Of a stretch of 61,533 bases of DNA, positions 1 to 8,672 are shown piece after piece; the first letter of the stretch is position 1; each line of letters begins with the position of its first letter. The notes beneath the pieces were generated by a model. The model did not search any database. It worked only from the letters and a program-made list of their open reading frames with translations, and had not been told where the DNA came from. Position numbers and translations under genes: made by a program. This DNA is from Henriciella sp. (GTDB lineage Bacteria > Pseudomonadota > Alphaproteobacteria > Caulobacterales > Hyphomonadaceae), in the NCBI RefSeq assembly GCF_029936995.1, contig NZ_JAPYRE010000009.1:1-61533 (forward strand), written 5' to 3'.

Positions 1-1104
1 GTTATTGCCTGGCCCGCCAAAGAAAGGCAGTCCGCCTGTCTGCGTCAGGGCGCGTTCATCGTTGAAAGGGTCAATATTGAGCCCTTGAGCGGCTGAGAAC
101 ACAGCACACGGGAAGCAGGAATAGATATCGAAATAGGTCATCCCGCCAGATGTCTTGCCAGCCTGGTCAAGTGCACGGGAAATGGCTTCTTCCATTGCCC
201 AGGAGCCATCGAGTTTCGGCCGTTCGGAGATCAGGTCATCGCTCGCCTCGCCGCCGCCATGAAGATAGACGCGCTTGTCTTTCGCGACGCCGAGTTCATC
301 TGCTTTCTCCTCGGACATGAGAAGCATTGCGGCCCCCTGGTTCACCGCATCCTGCGCGATATGCCATTTCAGGAACGGGTCGGCGAACTCGTAATTCTCC
401 GGAGAAGGGGTCTTTAGGAAATCCACGCTGCGCTCGGTGGGGAACTGAGAATAGGGATTATCTGCTGCCACCTTGGTGAAGGGGTGGAAGAGTTCTGCCA
501 TGGCTTGGCGCTGGCCGGACTTGGTGCGTCCCTCACGCGCGGCGATGGCATTCTCGAACAGGGCATAAAAGAAGGCCGGGGCCACCAGTCCATGCTTGGC
601 TTCGGCGCGGCTGAGCATCCTGCCGCCAAGACCACGATCTTCATAGTCCAGATGGCTCTCATCGGCCCAGTTGATCTCGACGCCATTCTTGAGCGCGCCC
701 TTGGAGGCGCGGTTGGCTTCTGACCCGGCCACGAGGGCGACATCGAATTCACCGTCATGGATGCGGGCGGCCATTTCATTGGCAAGCGCCTGCGGGCTTT
801 GGCCACCGACATCGGAGTAGATGAGGGTCTTCGCGTCTGCCTTCAGGTCGCGTGCCAGCGTACCGGGCAGGTTGGTGTTATGCCCATGCGGGTGCGGCGC
901 ATTCGGCACCGAGTCCTCGAAGATGCGTACGAAGGTGATGGCGTCGATTTCGCTTGCGTCGACACTGGCATCCTTCAGGGCATTTTGCGAAGCGTTATGC
1001 GCGAGGCTGAGCGGGGACGGCGCGCCCTCTGGGCCGTTCTTGCCGTCCCACTGGCTCATCGCCTGCCCAACGCCAACCAGTACGGGCATCGATCCCTTTG
1101 CCAT
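1..1104 (-). CDS. Thiolase-family (acetyl-CoA acetyltransferase-like) protein, C-terminus cut by window edge
   Basis: Reads from ATG at 1104 (MAKGSMPVLVGVG) for 368 codons without a stop and runs off the left edge at FFGGPGNN. The thiolase fold is suggested by the N-terminal GVGQ start, the segment DVGGQSPQALANEM around residue 95, the VALVAGSEA strand and the late TGGLPFFGGPGNN motif typical of the roughly 500-residue acetyl-CoA acetyltransferase/SCP2-thiolase-like family. Where classical thiolases carry the nucleophilic Cys (CGSG), this protein reads DVGGQS, so the usual covalent chemistry is unlikely. The family may act in fatty-acid or ketoacyl-CoA metabolism, but the substrate cannot be told. 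It lies on the same strand as scoAB, but an accessory stretch separates them. Likely cytoplasmic. Confidence 0.85.
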   Translation of the reverse strand, partial: MAKGSMPVLVGVGQAMSQWDGKNGPEGAPSPLSLAHNASQNALKDASVDASEIDAITFVRIFEDSVPNAPHPHGHNTNLPGTLARDLKADAKTLIYSDVGGQSPQALANEMAARIHDGEFDVALVAGSEANRASKGALKNGVEINWADESHLDYEDRGLGGRMLSRAEAKHGLVAPAFFYALFENAIAAREGRTKSGQRQAMAELFHPFTKVAADNPYSQFPTERSVDFLKTPSPENYEFADPFLKWHIAQDAVNQGAAMLLMSEEKADELGVAKDKRVYLHGGGEASDDLISERPKLDGSWAMEEAISRALDQAGKTSGGMTYFDIYSCFPCAVFSAAQGLNIDPFNDERALTQTGGLPFFGGPGNN

Positions 1105-1167
1105 GTCACTTCTCCCTGTTTCTCTTCTGAGACGCACTCTTAGAGTGAACGGGGCTGCTTTCAATCC

Positions 1168-1460
1168 ATGCCGCAACGCGAATTGACGCGGGAACCGGCA
1201 GGCCAGATGCGAGGTTTGAGCTGCATGGCTTTCCCGCTCGCCGCGGTCGAAGCACTGCGCAAGGGCGCCGACGGCATCAAGGGCATTTCCGAAGCCGTTG
1301 CGGCCCGCCTTGGCAACCCAACAACGATTGCGCGCAACTCGTATATCCACCCCAAACTGGTCGAGATGGCGCGCGACAAAAAAGGCTGGAGAACCTCTCC
1401 GGCCCTGTCAGATTACGCAAAGACGAGCGGCGGCTGTTTGCCGTTCTGGAAGCCGACTAG
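1168..1460 (+). pseudogene. Decayed C-terminal fragment of DNA topoisomerase IB
   Basis: One frame reads AAVEALRKGADGIKG, then ISEAVAARLGNPTTIARNSY and IHPKLVEMAR. This matches the end of bacterial (poxvirus-like) topoisomerase IB, where the catalytic Tyr lies in the SYIHP motif. The rest of the enzyme (about 270 residues) is absent, and no upstream coding continues between 1105 and 1230. After SDYAK (about 1420) the match continues only in another frame, as DERRLFAVLEAD followed by TAG at 1458-1460, so at least one indel has occurred. Just before AAVEALRKG, the bases GCATGGC resemble the expected D-L-R-T-W-H-G region, again out of frame. It is best read as a relic, not a 111-residue gene. 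Its final TAG shares bases with the stop of the next gene. Confidence 0.7.
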
Positions 1461-2017
1461 AAGTCGCGCCTATTTGGGGCATACACTTCGCGTAGGCGTG
1501 TAGCTTCTTTCTTCCATCGATCGGGTGAGGTTCTGATGGTCGGGTTTTTAATCAGGGCAGCGATCAACATCGCTTCCTTATTCGTAAGCTCATCGAAAGG
1601 CTTATCGAATTCGTCATGAGAGACGGTCTCAACACCGTACTGGCCAGACCCTACATACACATGTTCTAGCCATTCCGCCGTCAGCTCGGATGTGTCGAAA
1701 CGTTGCTTAAGTTGCCGTGCGATAAACAGACGGGTTAGATGGGCTCCAATGCCGGCCGTCGCCTGCTCGCTATGTATTTCCAGCGCCAACCTGTCGGCGA
1801 CGGGGTGTGGGCCGTCCATACCGGCTTCCTTAGGGCCCAAGCTCTGATTGACTATGCGAAAGGCATCGCTCGACTGTGACAGCTCGCTTTCTGCGGTAAA
1901 TCCGGAGTCGTGGATTGCTGTAGCGGCGAGGCTTGAGAAAAGACAGTATGCGCCAAAGAGCGCGAGAACGGACAAGCCGATTAGACACATCGTCACGTAC
2001 GATATCCACCGAGTCAT
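1457..2017 (-). CDS. Membrane-anchored, degenerate glycosyltransferase-51 (transglycosylase)-like protein
   Basis: 186 residues from ATG at 2017, chosen over an upstream TTG at 2038 because AGGAGG lies 8 bases before it. An N-terminal membrane segment (about residues 8-28) is followed by a region resembling the late motifs of the peptidoglycan glycosyltransferase domain of class A penicillin-binding proteins: EWLEHVYVGSGQYGVET, then FDKPFDELTNKEAMLIAALI and KNPT..P. The early motifs with the catalytic Glu (EDRxF) and GxSTITQQ are not visible, and the protein is shorter than the usual 230-residue domain. It may be a non-catalytic relative or have another role in the envelope. Base composition looks lower in GC than neighbouring genes, and it abuts a topoisomerase relic, so acquisition by transfer is plausible. 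Confidence 0.6.
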   Translation of the reverse strand: MTRWISYVTMCLIGLSVLALFGAYCLFSSLAATAIHDSGFTAESELSQSSDAFRIVNQSLGPKEAGMDGPHPVADRLALEIHSEQATAGIGAHLTRLFIARQLKQRFDTSELTAEWLEHVYVGSGQYGVETVSHDEFDKPFDELTNKEAMLIAALIKNPTIRTSPDRWKKEATRLREVYAPNRRDF

Positions 2018-2082
2018 CCAATTGCCTCCTGTCTCCAACGGATCTAGGCAGCAAACTTGGCACTCGAGTGGCGGTCTGAAAA

Positions 2083-2712
2083 CTAGTTCACGATCTTCGC
2101 TTCGGTCTTCTCGTAGATTTCCTCGCGGGTGACGTCCGGGGCCATCTCCTTGATTTCAAGCCCACCTTCCACAACGTCGAAAACACCGAGATCGGTGATG
2201 ATCCGGTTGACGACGCCTGTGCCTGTCAGGGGCAGGGTGCATTCCTTGATCAGTTTCGGCGCGCCGGATTTTGAGGTGTGGTCCGTGATGACCACGATCT
2301 TTTTCACACCGGCCACGAGATCCATCGCCCCGCCCATGCCCTTCACGAGCTTGCCGGGGATCATCCAGTTGGCGAGATCGCCATTCTCCGCGACTTCCAT
2401 TGCGCCGAGGATCGCCATGTTGATCTTGCCGCCGCGGATCATCGCGAAGCTTGTCGCGCTGTCGAAGAAGGCGGTATGGGGCAGTTCGGTAATGGTCTGC
2501 TTGCCGGCATTGATGAGGTCCGGGTCTTCCTCGCCCTCATAGGGGAAAGGCCCCATGCCGAGCATCCCGTTTTCCGATTGCAGCGTCACCTCGACGCCAT
2601 CGGGAATGTGGTTGGCGACCAGTGTCGGAATGCCGATGCCGAGATTGACATACATCCCGTCTTCAAGCTCCTGCGCGGCGCGCTTGGCCATGTCTTCACG
2701 TGTCCAGGGCAT
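2083..2712 (-). CDS. scoB: 3-oxoacid CoA-transferase subunit B
   Basis: 209 residues. Beta subunit of a class I CoA-transferase (succinyl-CoA:3-ketoacid CoA-transferase or a close relative) that moves CoA between succinate and a 3-oxoacid such as acetoacetate. The active-site motif QSENGMLG gives the nucleophilic Glu47, preceded by the NLGIGIPT glycine loop (23-30). [11 protein letters not shown] and the C-terminal [14 protein letters not shown] are typical. The start ATG overlaps the scoA stop (TGATG), indicating translational coupling. ScoAB with a thiolase would feed ketone bodies into acetyl-CoA. AtoA and PcaJ are related alternatives, so the exact 3-oxoacid is not certain. Confidence 0.93.
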   Translation of the reverse strand: MPWTREDMAKRAAQELEDGMYVNLGIGIPTLVANHIPDGVEVTLQSENGMLGMGPFPYEGEEDPDLINAGKQTITELPHTAFFDSATSFAMIRGGKINMAILGAMEVAENGDLANWMIPGKLVKGMGGAMDLVAGVKKIVVITDHTSKSGAPKLIKECTLPLTGTGVVNRIITDLGVFDVVEGGLEIKEMAPDVTREEIYEKTEAKIVN

Positions 2713-3416
2713 CAGGCGGTCTCCTTCTTCCGGGTCGTGCGCTGTTCGATGCGCTTTTCATGCTGGCCCTGTACCAGCCGGTGCACGAAGACGCCGGGCA
2801 GGTGGATATGGTTCGGGTCAAGTTCGCCGGGCTCGACGATTTCCTCGACTTCCATGACGCAGATCTTGCCGCACATGGCGGCCGGCAGGTTGAAATTGCA
2901 GGCGGTCTTCCGGAAGACCGCGTTGCCTGTCGTGTCCGCCTTCCAGGCTTTCACGATGGCGAGGTCTGCGAAGATGCCTTCCTCGAGAATGTACTTCTCG
3001 CCGTGAAATTCCTTCACTTCCTTGCCTTCGCCGATCTGCGTGCCGTAGCCGGTCTTGGTGTAGAAGCCCGCGATCCCGGCCCCGCCTGCGCGCATCCGTT
3101 CAGCGAGCGTGCCTTGCGGGTTGAACTCCAGCTCCAGTTCTCCACCGAGATACTGGCGCATGAACTCCTTGTTCTCACCGACATAGGACGAGCCCATCTT
3201 CTTGACCTGCCGGTTTTCCAGCAGAACGCCGAGGCCGAACCCGTCGACACCGGCATTGTTGGAATAGACTGTCAGGTCCTTCGTGCCCGCCTTGGCGATG
3301 GCGGCGATGGAAAGCTCGGGGATACCGCAGAGGCCAAAGCCGCCCGCGGCGATCGTCATGCCGTCAAACAACGCGCCGTCCAGGGCGTCCGCGGCTGTCT
3401 TGTAGATCTTACTCAT
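2712..3416 (-). CDS. scoA: 3-oxoacid CoA-transferase subunit A
   Basis: 234 residues, the usual length for the alpha subunit. The glycine-rich CoA-binding motif [10 protein letters not shown] occupies residues 25-34, followed by [15 protein letters not shown] and the [18 protein letters not shown] segment. It forms the heteromeric CoA-transferase with the downstream subunit B and is co-translated with it. The 185 bases upstream of its start contain the groEL terminator, so the pair must have its own promoter just upstream of 3416. None could be assigned with confidence. Confidence 0.93.
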   Translation of the reverse strand: MSKIYKTAADALDGALFDGMTIAAGGFGLCGIPELSIAAIAKAGTKDLTVYSNNAGVDGFGLGVLLENRQVKKMGSSYVGENKEFMRQYLGGELELEFNPQGTLAERMRAGGAGIAGFYTKTGYGTQIGEGKEVKEFHGEKYILEEGIFADLAIVKAWKADTTGNAVFRKTACNFNLPAAMCGKICVMEVEEIVEPGELDPNHIHLPGVFVHRLVQGQHEKRIEQRTTRKKETA

Positions 3417-3497
3417 GGGGCTGATCCTTACGCACGGTCAGTTGCAGATGCAACCCTCAACACTTGTTGAATTTTGAAATTTTTCGTGCAGCCAACG

Positions 3498-3528
3498 AAA
3501 AAGGGCGGCACCCGGAAGTGCCGCCCTT
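3498..3528 (-). terminator. Rho-independent terminator of groES-groEL
   Basis: A perfect 10-bp stem AAGGGCGGCA / TGCCGCCCTT (3501-3510 with 3519-3528) with an 8-base loop. On the minus strand it is followed by a short T tract (CCCTTTTTCG). It lies about 75 bases after the groEL stop and before scoA, so it separates the chaperonin operon from scoAB. Confidence 0.85.
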
Positions 3529-3601
3529 GTTCTGGTGTCTGGATGTTGGCGCTGGCAGTGGCGGGATGCCGCTGCCGTGGCCTTCCAGGTCGTTGCCGAC
3601 C

Positions 3602-5314
<1,713 letters not shown>

Positions 5315-5602
5315 TTACTCGACGACGCCGAGAAGGTCGCTTTCCTTCATGATGAGCAGGTCTTCACCATCAATCTTGACTTCGGTGCCGGACCATTTGC
5401 CGAACAGGACGCGGTCGCCTGCCTTGACGTCGAGCGGGATGATTTCGTTGTCATCACCCATGCCGCCCTTGCCGACGGCGATGACTTCGCCTTCCTGCGG
5501 CTTTTCCTTGGCGCTGTCCGGAATGATGATCCCGCCGGCCGTTTTCTCTTCTTCCTCAACGCGCTTCACGAGCACGCGGTCATGCAATGGACGGAATTTC
5601 AT
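5315..5602 (-). CDS. groS: 10 kDa co-chaperonin GroES
   Basis: 95 residues: [16 protein letters not shown] at the N-terminus, the mobile loop around residues 17-32 ([13 protein letters not shown]), [13 protein letters not shown] and the ending LLGVVE, all standard. It caps the GroEL ring as a heptamer. It is the first gene of the operon. A GGTAGGGAAAG ribosome site precedes the ATG, and CIRCE plus a vegetative-type promoter lie upstream. Confidence 0.99.
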   Translation of the reverse strand: MKFRPLHDRVLVKRVEEEEKTAGGIIIPDSAKEKPQEGEVIAVGKGGMGDDNEIIPLDVKAGDRVLFGKWSGTEVKIDGEDLLIMKESDLLGVVE

Positions 5603-5661
5603 GAACTTTCCCTACCTTTTGAACTTCTTGAACTTTGCCTGAATGGCAGTGTGAAAATGGA

Positions 5662-5688
5662 TTAGCACTCACGTTGCCGGACTGCTAA
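5662..5688. promoter_or_regulatory. CIRCE operator (HrcA-binding inverted repeat)
   Basis: TTAGCACTC, 9 bases, GACTGCTAA. The consensus is TTAGCACTC-N9-GAGTGCTAA, so the left arm is perfect and the right arm differs by one base (GAC for GAG). It sits between the predicted start of transcription and groES, the classical position for repression by HrcA until heat stress titrates GroEL. hrcA itself is not in the window. Confidence 0.93.
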
Positions 5689-5695
5689 CGCCGTT

Positions 5696-5724
5696 GAATT
5701 AGGAACGGGGGGCATCCGCGTCAA
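5696..5724 (-). promoter_or_regulatory. groES promoter (-35 and -10)
   Basis: On the minus strand TTGACG (5719-5724) is separated by exactly 17 bases from TAATTC (5696-5701). CIRCE follows about 7 bases downstream and so covers the transcription start. A CCCCCC-GTT stretch in the spacer is a weak resemblance to the heat-shock sigma-32 -10 element. Dual control is possible but unproven. Confidence 0.6.
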
Positions 5725-5901
5725 CAGGCGGAAAGCTTAAATCTGGAACAGAGTTGGGGCAGGGCGGACGGCTGCACAAGATGGCTGCTGGCAGCAGACT
5801 GTGAACGCTGCTAACATTCTGATTATATGTATTTTTCTTGACAGCGGTCGGGGTGGTGGCACGCTCATGCAAATGAATCAAGTGCAGGAAAGGCTTGTTG
5901 C

Positions 5902-6171
5902 ATGACCCATGATGACTTCCGTGAGCAGCTTTCAGGAGGCGGCCTGCTGACCGCCGAGATCATCTATTACAGGCCCGATTTCCCGAAACTCCTCCAGAGT
6001 TTCGTCTGGCAGACGGTCGACAGGGCGCCGAAGTTTCCGCGTCTGGCCGGTTTCCTCGATCACTGGCGCCGCGAGATCGAAGCGGTCATCCACTCCATAA
6101 ATATCGCCCATGCCGATCTGGTTCAGCCGGCCTCGGTCCGCCTGATCGGCGACGAGCTGAAACTGGACTGA
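5902..6171 (+). CDS. Usg family protein
   Basis: 89 residues, matching the small alphaproteobacterial Usg family in length and pattern (LTAEIIYYRPDFPKLLQSFV, FPRLAGFLDHWRREIEA, and a short C-terminus ending near VRLIGDELKLD). The molecular function of this family is unknown to me. Soluble, no signal peptide or membrane segment. The ATG at 5902 is preceded by AGGAAAGG. It is a single gene, divergent from groES and convergent with the thioesterase, with 8 bases between the stops. Confidence 0.8.
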   Translation: MTHDDFREQLSGGGLLTAEIIYYRPDFPKLLQSFVWQTVDRAPKFPRLAGFLDHWRREIEAVIHSINIAHADLVQPASVRLIGDELKLD

Positions 6172-6179
6172 GCCTGGCT

Positions 6180-6665
6180 TCAGCGCGGCCCGTGAATGGC
6201 CTCGACCGTGCGGATGGCTTTCCAGGCAATGACCTTTACCAGCAGCTTGCCGTCTGCATTCTTCCACTCCGCCTCAACATAGCCCGTGGAGCGGGACCTG
6301 TTGATGACCCGTGCTTCAATCGTGATGTCACCCTGCGACACCGGGCGAAAGAGCTTGATCTGAAGATCCTGCGTGGTGAATGCCTCACCATCTGCCAGTG
6401 CAGAGAACATGCAGATAGAGACCACATGATCGGACAGGGCTCCCACCCAGCCGCCGAAGGTCCGGTTGGGCTGGATGTCGTGGCTGCCATCATTCGGCCA
6501 GACATAGCGCACATGACCGGGCTCAATGGATTTCAGCCAGTGCTCGGGCATGATGCCGAGCTTCTGCAGCCCTTTTGGCTTGTTCGGCCAGTTGCCGGTC
6601 GTGATCCCCTCGATGAAGGGACGGAAATGCGGTGAGAACTGGTCGAGATCTGTTTCAACGCTCAT
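6180..6665 (-). CDS. Hotdog-fold acyl-CoA thioesterase (PaaI-like)
   Basis: 161 residues. The central pattern TFGGWVGALSDHVVSICMFSA, then TTQDLQIKLFRPVSQGDITIEA and VINRSRSTGYVEAEW, is that of PaaI-type hotdog thioesterases, which hydrolyse acyl- or aryl-CoA as tetramers. The substrate cannot be predicted. The start overlaps the csaA stop by four bases, so it is probably translated from the SDR-csaA message. The N-terminal 60 residues extend beyond the minimal domain. Confidence 0.78.
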   Translation of the reverse strand: MSVETDLDQFSPHFRPFIEGITTGNWPNKPKGLQKLGIMPEHWLKSIEPGHVRYVWPNDGSHDIQPNRTFGGWVGALSDHVVSICMFSALADGEAFTTQDLQIKLFRPVSQGDITIEARVINRSRSTGYVEAEWKNADGKLLVKVIAWKAIRTVEAIHGPR

Positions 6666-7033
6666 GCGAGTCGCGCTCCGTTCGGAACAGGGCTGTCAGG
6701 AGAGAACAGCACGATGTCGCCATTGGCATCGGGAAACCCGAGCGTCAGGCACTCGGACATGAACTTGCCGATCTGGCGTGGCGGGAAGTTGACCACCGCG
6801 GCGACCTGCCGCCCGACAATCTGTTCCGGTGTGTAGTGTGCGGTGATCTGCGCGGAGCTTTTCTTCGTGCCAACACCCTCGCCAAAATCGATGACGAGAC
6901 GCAAGGCAGGCTTTCGTGCTCCCTCGAGAGGAGCAGCTTCCAGCACCGTGCCGACACGGATATCGACCTGTCTGAACGTGTCGAAATCCGTCTCGGTTTC
7001 CGGTGGGTTCCCGGGAAGGTCGGTCTTGTGCAT
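6662..7033 (-). CDS. csaA: CsaA-like tRNA-binding domain protein
   Basis: 123 residues forming an OB-fold tRNA-binding domain: FRQVDIRVGTVLEA, the LRLVIDFGEGVGTKKSSAQIT core, then VAAVVNFPPRQIGKFMSECL and a PDSPVPNGARLA tail. These are hallmarks of CsaA and of the C-terminal domain of MetRS. CsaA has been linked to chaperone or export functions in Bacillus, but its role in proteobacteria is unclear. It lies four bases after the SDR stop and overlaps the thioesterase start. Confidence 0.88.
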   Translation of the reverse strand: MHKTDLPGNPPETETDFDTFRQVDIRVGTVLEAAPLEGARKPALRLVIDFGEGVGTKKSSAQITAHYTPEQIVGRQVAAVVNFPPRQIGKFMSECLTLGFPDANGDIVLFSPDSPVPNGARLA

Positions 7034-7037
7034 GGGC

Positions 7038-7808
7038 CTACACGATCACGCTGCCGCCATCGACGACGATCGACTGGCCGGCCATGTACTTGCCCGCATC
7101 AGATGCCAGGAAGATCGCAGCGCCTGCAATGTCTTCCGGGTCGCCGATACGGCGCATGGGTGTGCCTTCCTCGACGCGCTTGGCATTCTCCGGATTCTCC
7201 CAGAGCGCGCGGGCGAAGTCGGTCTTGATGAGGCCCGGCGCAACGCAGTTCACGCGGATATTGTACGGTCCAAGCTCGAGCGCATAGTTGCGCGCCAGCT
7301 GGAAGTCCGCCGCCTTGGAGATGTTGTAGGCACCGATGACCGGGGAGCCCTTGAGCCCGCCAATCGAGGAAATGATGACGATGGCGCCGTCCTTGCGTTC
7401 CTTCATCTCCGGCGCAACGAGTTGGATCAGCCAGTGATTGGAAATGATGTTGTTGGAGAGGATCTTCTCGAACGCTTCGTCACCGATCTCTTCGAGCGGG
7501 CCGTAATACGGGTTCGAGGCTGCATTGCAGACCAGCACGTCGATCTTGCCGAATGCCTTGCGGGTCTCCTCGATGAGGTTTGTCAGATCATCCTTGGAGG
7601 AGATGTTGGCTGGGACCGAAATCGCCGTGCCGTCGCCATGCTTTGCGTTGATCTCCGCGGCAACTTCATGGCACGGGCCGGGCTTGCGCGACGAGATGAC
7701 GACCTTTGCGCCTTGTTCTGCCATCTGCTCGGCTGTCGCCTTGCCGATGCCGCGCGATGAACCGGTAATGATCGCAACCTTGCCGCTCATATCGAAGAGA
7801 CTGGCCAT
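7038..7808 (-). CDS. Short-chain dehydrogenase/reductase
   Basis: 256 residues from ATG at 7808, preferred over an upstream start at 7820 because GGAGG lies just before it. Classical SDR: nucleotide-binding TGSSRGIG at residues 15-22, NAAS motif, catalytic Ser before Tyr161 and Lys165 (YNISK), and a C-terminal YMAGQSIVVDGG. It oxidises or reduces an alcohol/ketone with NAD(P)(H). The substrate is unknown, though nearby thioesterases and acyl-CoA dehydrogenases suggest lipid-like compounds. First gene of the SDR-csaA-thioesterase operon. Confidence 0.92.
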   Translation of the reverse strand: MASLFDMSGKVAIITGSSRGIGKATAEQMAEQGAKVVISSRKPGPCHEVAAEINAKHGDGTAISVPANISSKDDLTNLIEETRKAFGKIDVLVCNAASNPYYGPLEEIGDEAFEKILSNNIISNHWLIQLVAPEMKERKDGAIVIISSIGGLKGSPVIGAYNISKAADFQLARNYALELGPYNIRVNCVAPGLIKTDFARALWENPENAKRVEEGTPMRRIGDPEDIAGAAIFLASDAGKYMAGQSIVVDGGSVIV

Positions 7809-7895
7809 GCTTTCCTCCATTTATTTCACGTGTGCAATATCTGGCCGCACCATATTCAATCCGCGCGCCTTGCCAATCCCCTGCTGTTGACCTGG

Positions 7896-8261
7896 TCAGG
7901 AATCTTCGGATTGGGCGGGAGATTTCTTGGGAGCAACAACTGAATTATTATCAACATAAAGGTCAGATAGTTTGAAGTCTTTCAGTATGGATGCTGGCAG
8001 AACGCGACATAGAACAAGCAATGCGGTGGGAATGACGGACCCAAGACTAAATATTCCTATATAGGCATAACCATTCGTGCTTCTCGGCATCTCGCCGCAG
8101 CCATCAGCGGTCATCTCTCGGATGTTACACATGTTTCCGGAAACGTCTGTCAGTCTGTTATAGTCAAAAAACCAGTAAAAGACACCAGCGACAATCGTTC
8201 CAAATACGATTGAAGCAATCAGCAGGTTTCTACGGAATAGGGGGCTTGGTTCAGAAATCAT
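7896..8261 (-). CDS. Small two-segment membrane protein, unknown function
   Basis: 121 residues, starting MISEPSPLFRRNLLIAS. Two hydrophobic segments are visible: residues about 13-31 and about 66-87. Between them is a loop with three Cys (NMCNIRE, DGCGE), probably periplasmic, and the charged C-terminal tail would be cytosolic. The start overlaps the stop of the DUF423 gene by four bases (ATGA), so it is translationally coupled. Its DNA is clearly more AT-rich than its neighbours. I do not recognise the family. Confidence 0.65.
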   Translation of the reverse strand: MISEPSPLFRRNLLIASIVFGTIVAGVFYWFFDYNRLTDVSGNMCNIREMTADGCGEMPRSTNGYAYIGIFSLGSVIPTALLVLCRVLPASILKDFKLSDLYVDNNSVVAPKKSPAQSEDS

Positions 8262-8611
8262 GATCTGAGTGCCGCCACCGCAAACAGCGCCCACCCGGCC
8301 AGCAGCCCAAGCCCGCCCAGTGGCGTGATCGCCCCGAACCAGCGCGGCGCGCCCAGCGCCATGGCATATAGTGTGCCGGAGAAGACGAGCGCGCCGAGGA
8401 CCATGATCCAGCCGCCTGTCGAGAAAAGCCCTGCGCGTCCGCTCAGCCCTGTCGCGAAGATGGCTACCGCATGAACGAGCAGGTAAAGCGTTGCGGTCTC
8501 CCACCAGCCTTTCGTTTCAGGCGTAAAGCGTGATGAAAGCCCGTGTGTGCCGAAAGCGCCGAGCGCGACACCCAGAAAGCCAAGAGCTGAACCCGCGAGT
8601 GCAAGCGACAT
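8258..8611 (-). CDS. DUF423 family membrane protein
   Basis: 117 residues with four hydrophobic stretches. The GFLGVALGAFGTHGL start, the ETATLYLLVHAVAI segment, FSGTLYAMAL and ITPLGGLGLLAGW are characteristic of DUF423 (YwdK-like) inner-membrane proteins, whose function is unknown. AAAGG precedes the ATG. The gene is followed by an overlapping two-segment membrane protein. Confidence 0.88.
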   Translation of the reverse strand: MSLALAGSALGFLGVALGAFGTHGLSSRFTPETKGWWETATLYLLVHAVAIFATGLSGRAGLFSTGGWIMVLGALVFSGTLYAMALGAPRWFGAITPLGGLGLLAGWALFAVAALRS

Positions 8612-8672
8612 GAAGCTAACCTTTCAACAATATTCTGGATCAGCGGTTCATGTCCGCCAATCCCTGATGGCA

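Noticed and set aside
1168..1503. An intact 111-residue gene
   Set aside because: The match to topoisomerase IB stops mid-frame and resumes in another frame, and the N-terminal four fifths of the enzyme is missing, so it is listed as a relic.
7896..8504. A 202-residue version of the small membrane protein
   Set aside because: The first 81 codons lie antiparallel-free but inside the DUF423 gene in another frame; ATG at 8261 with ATGA coupling is the better start.
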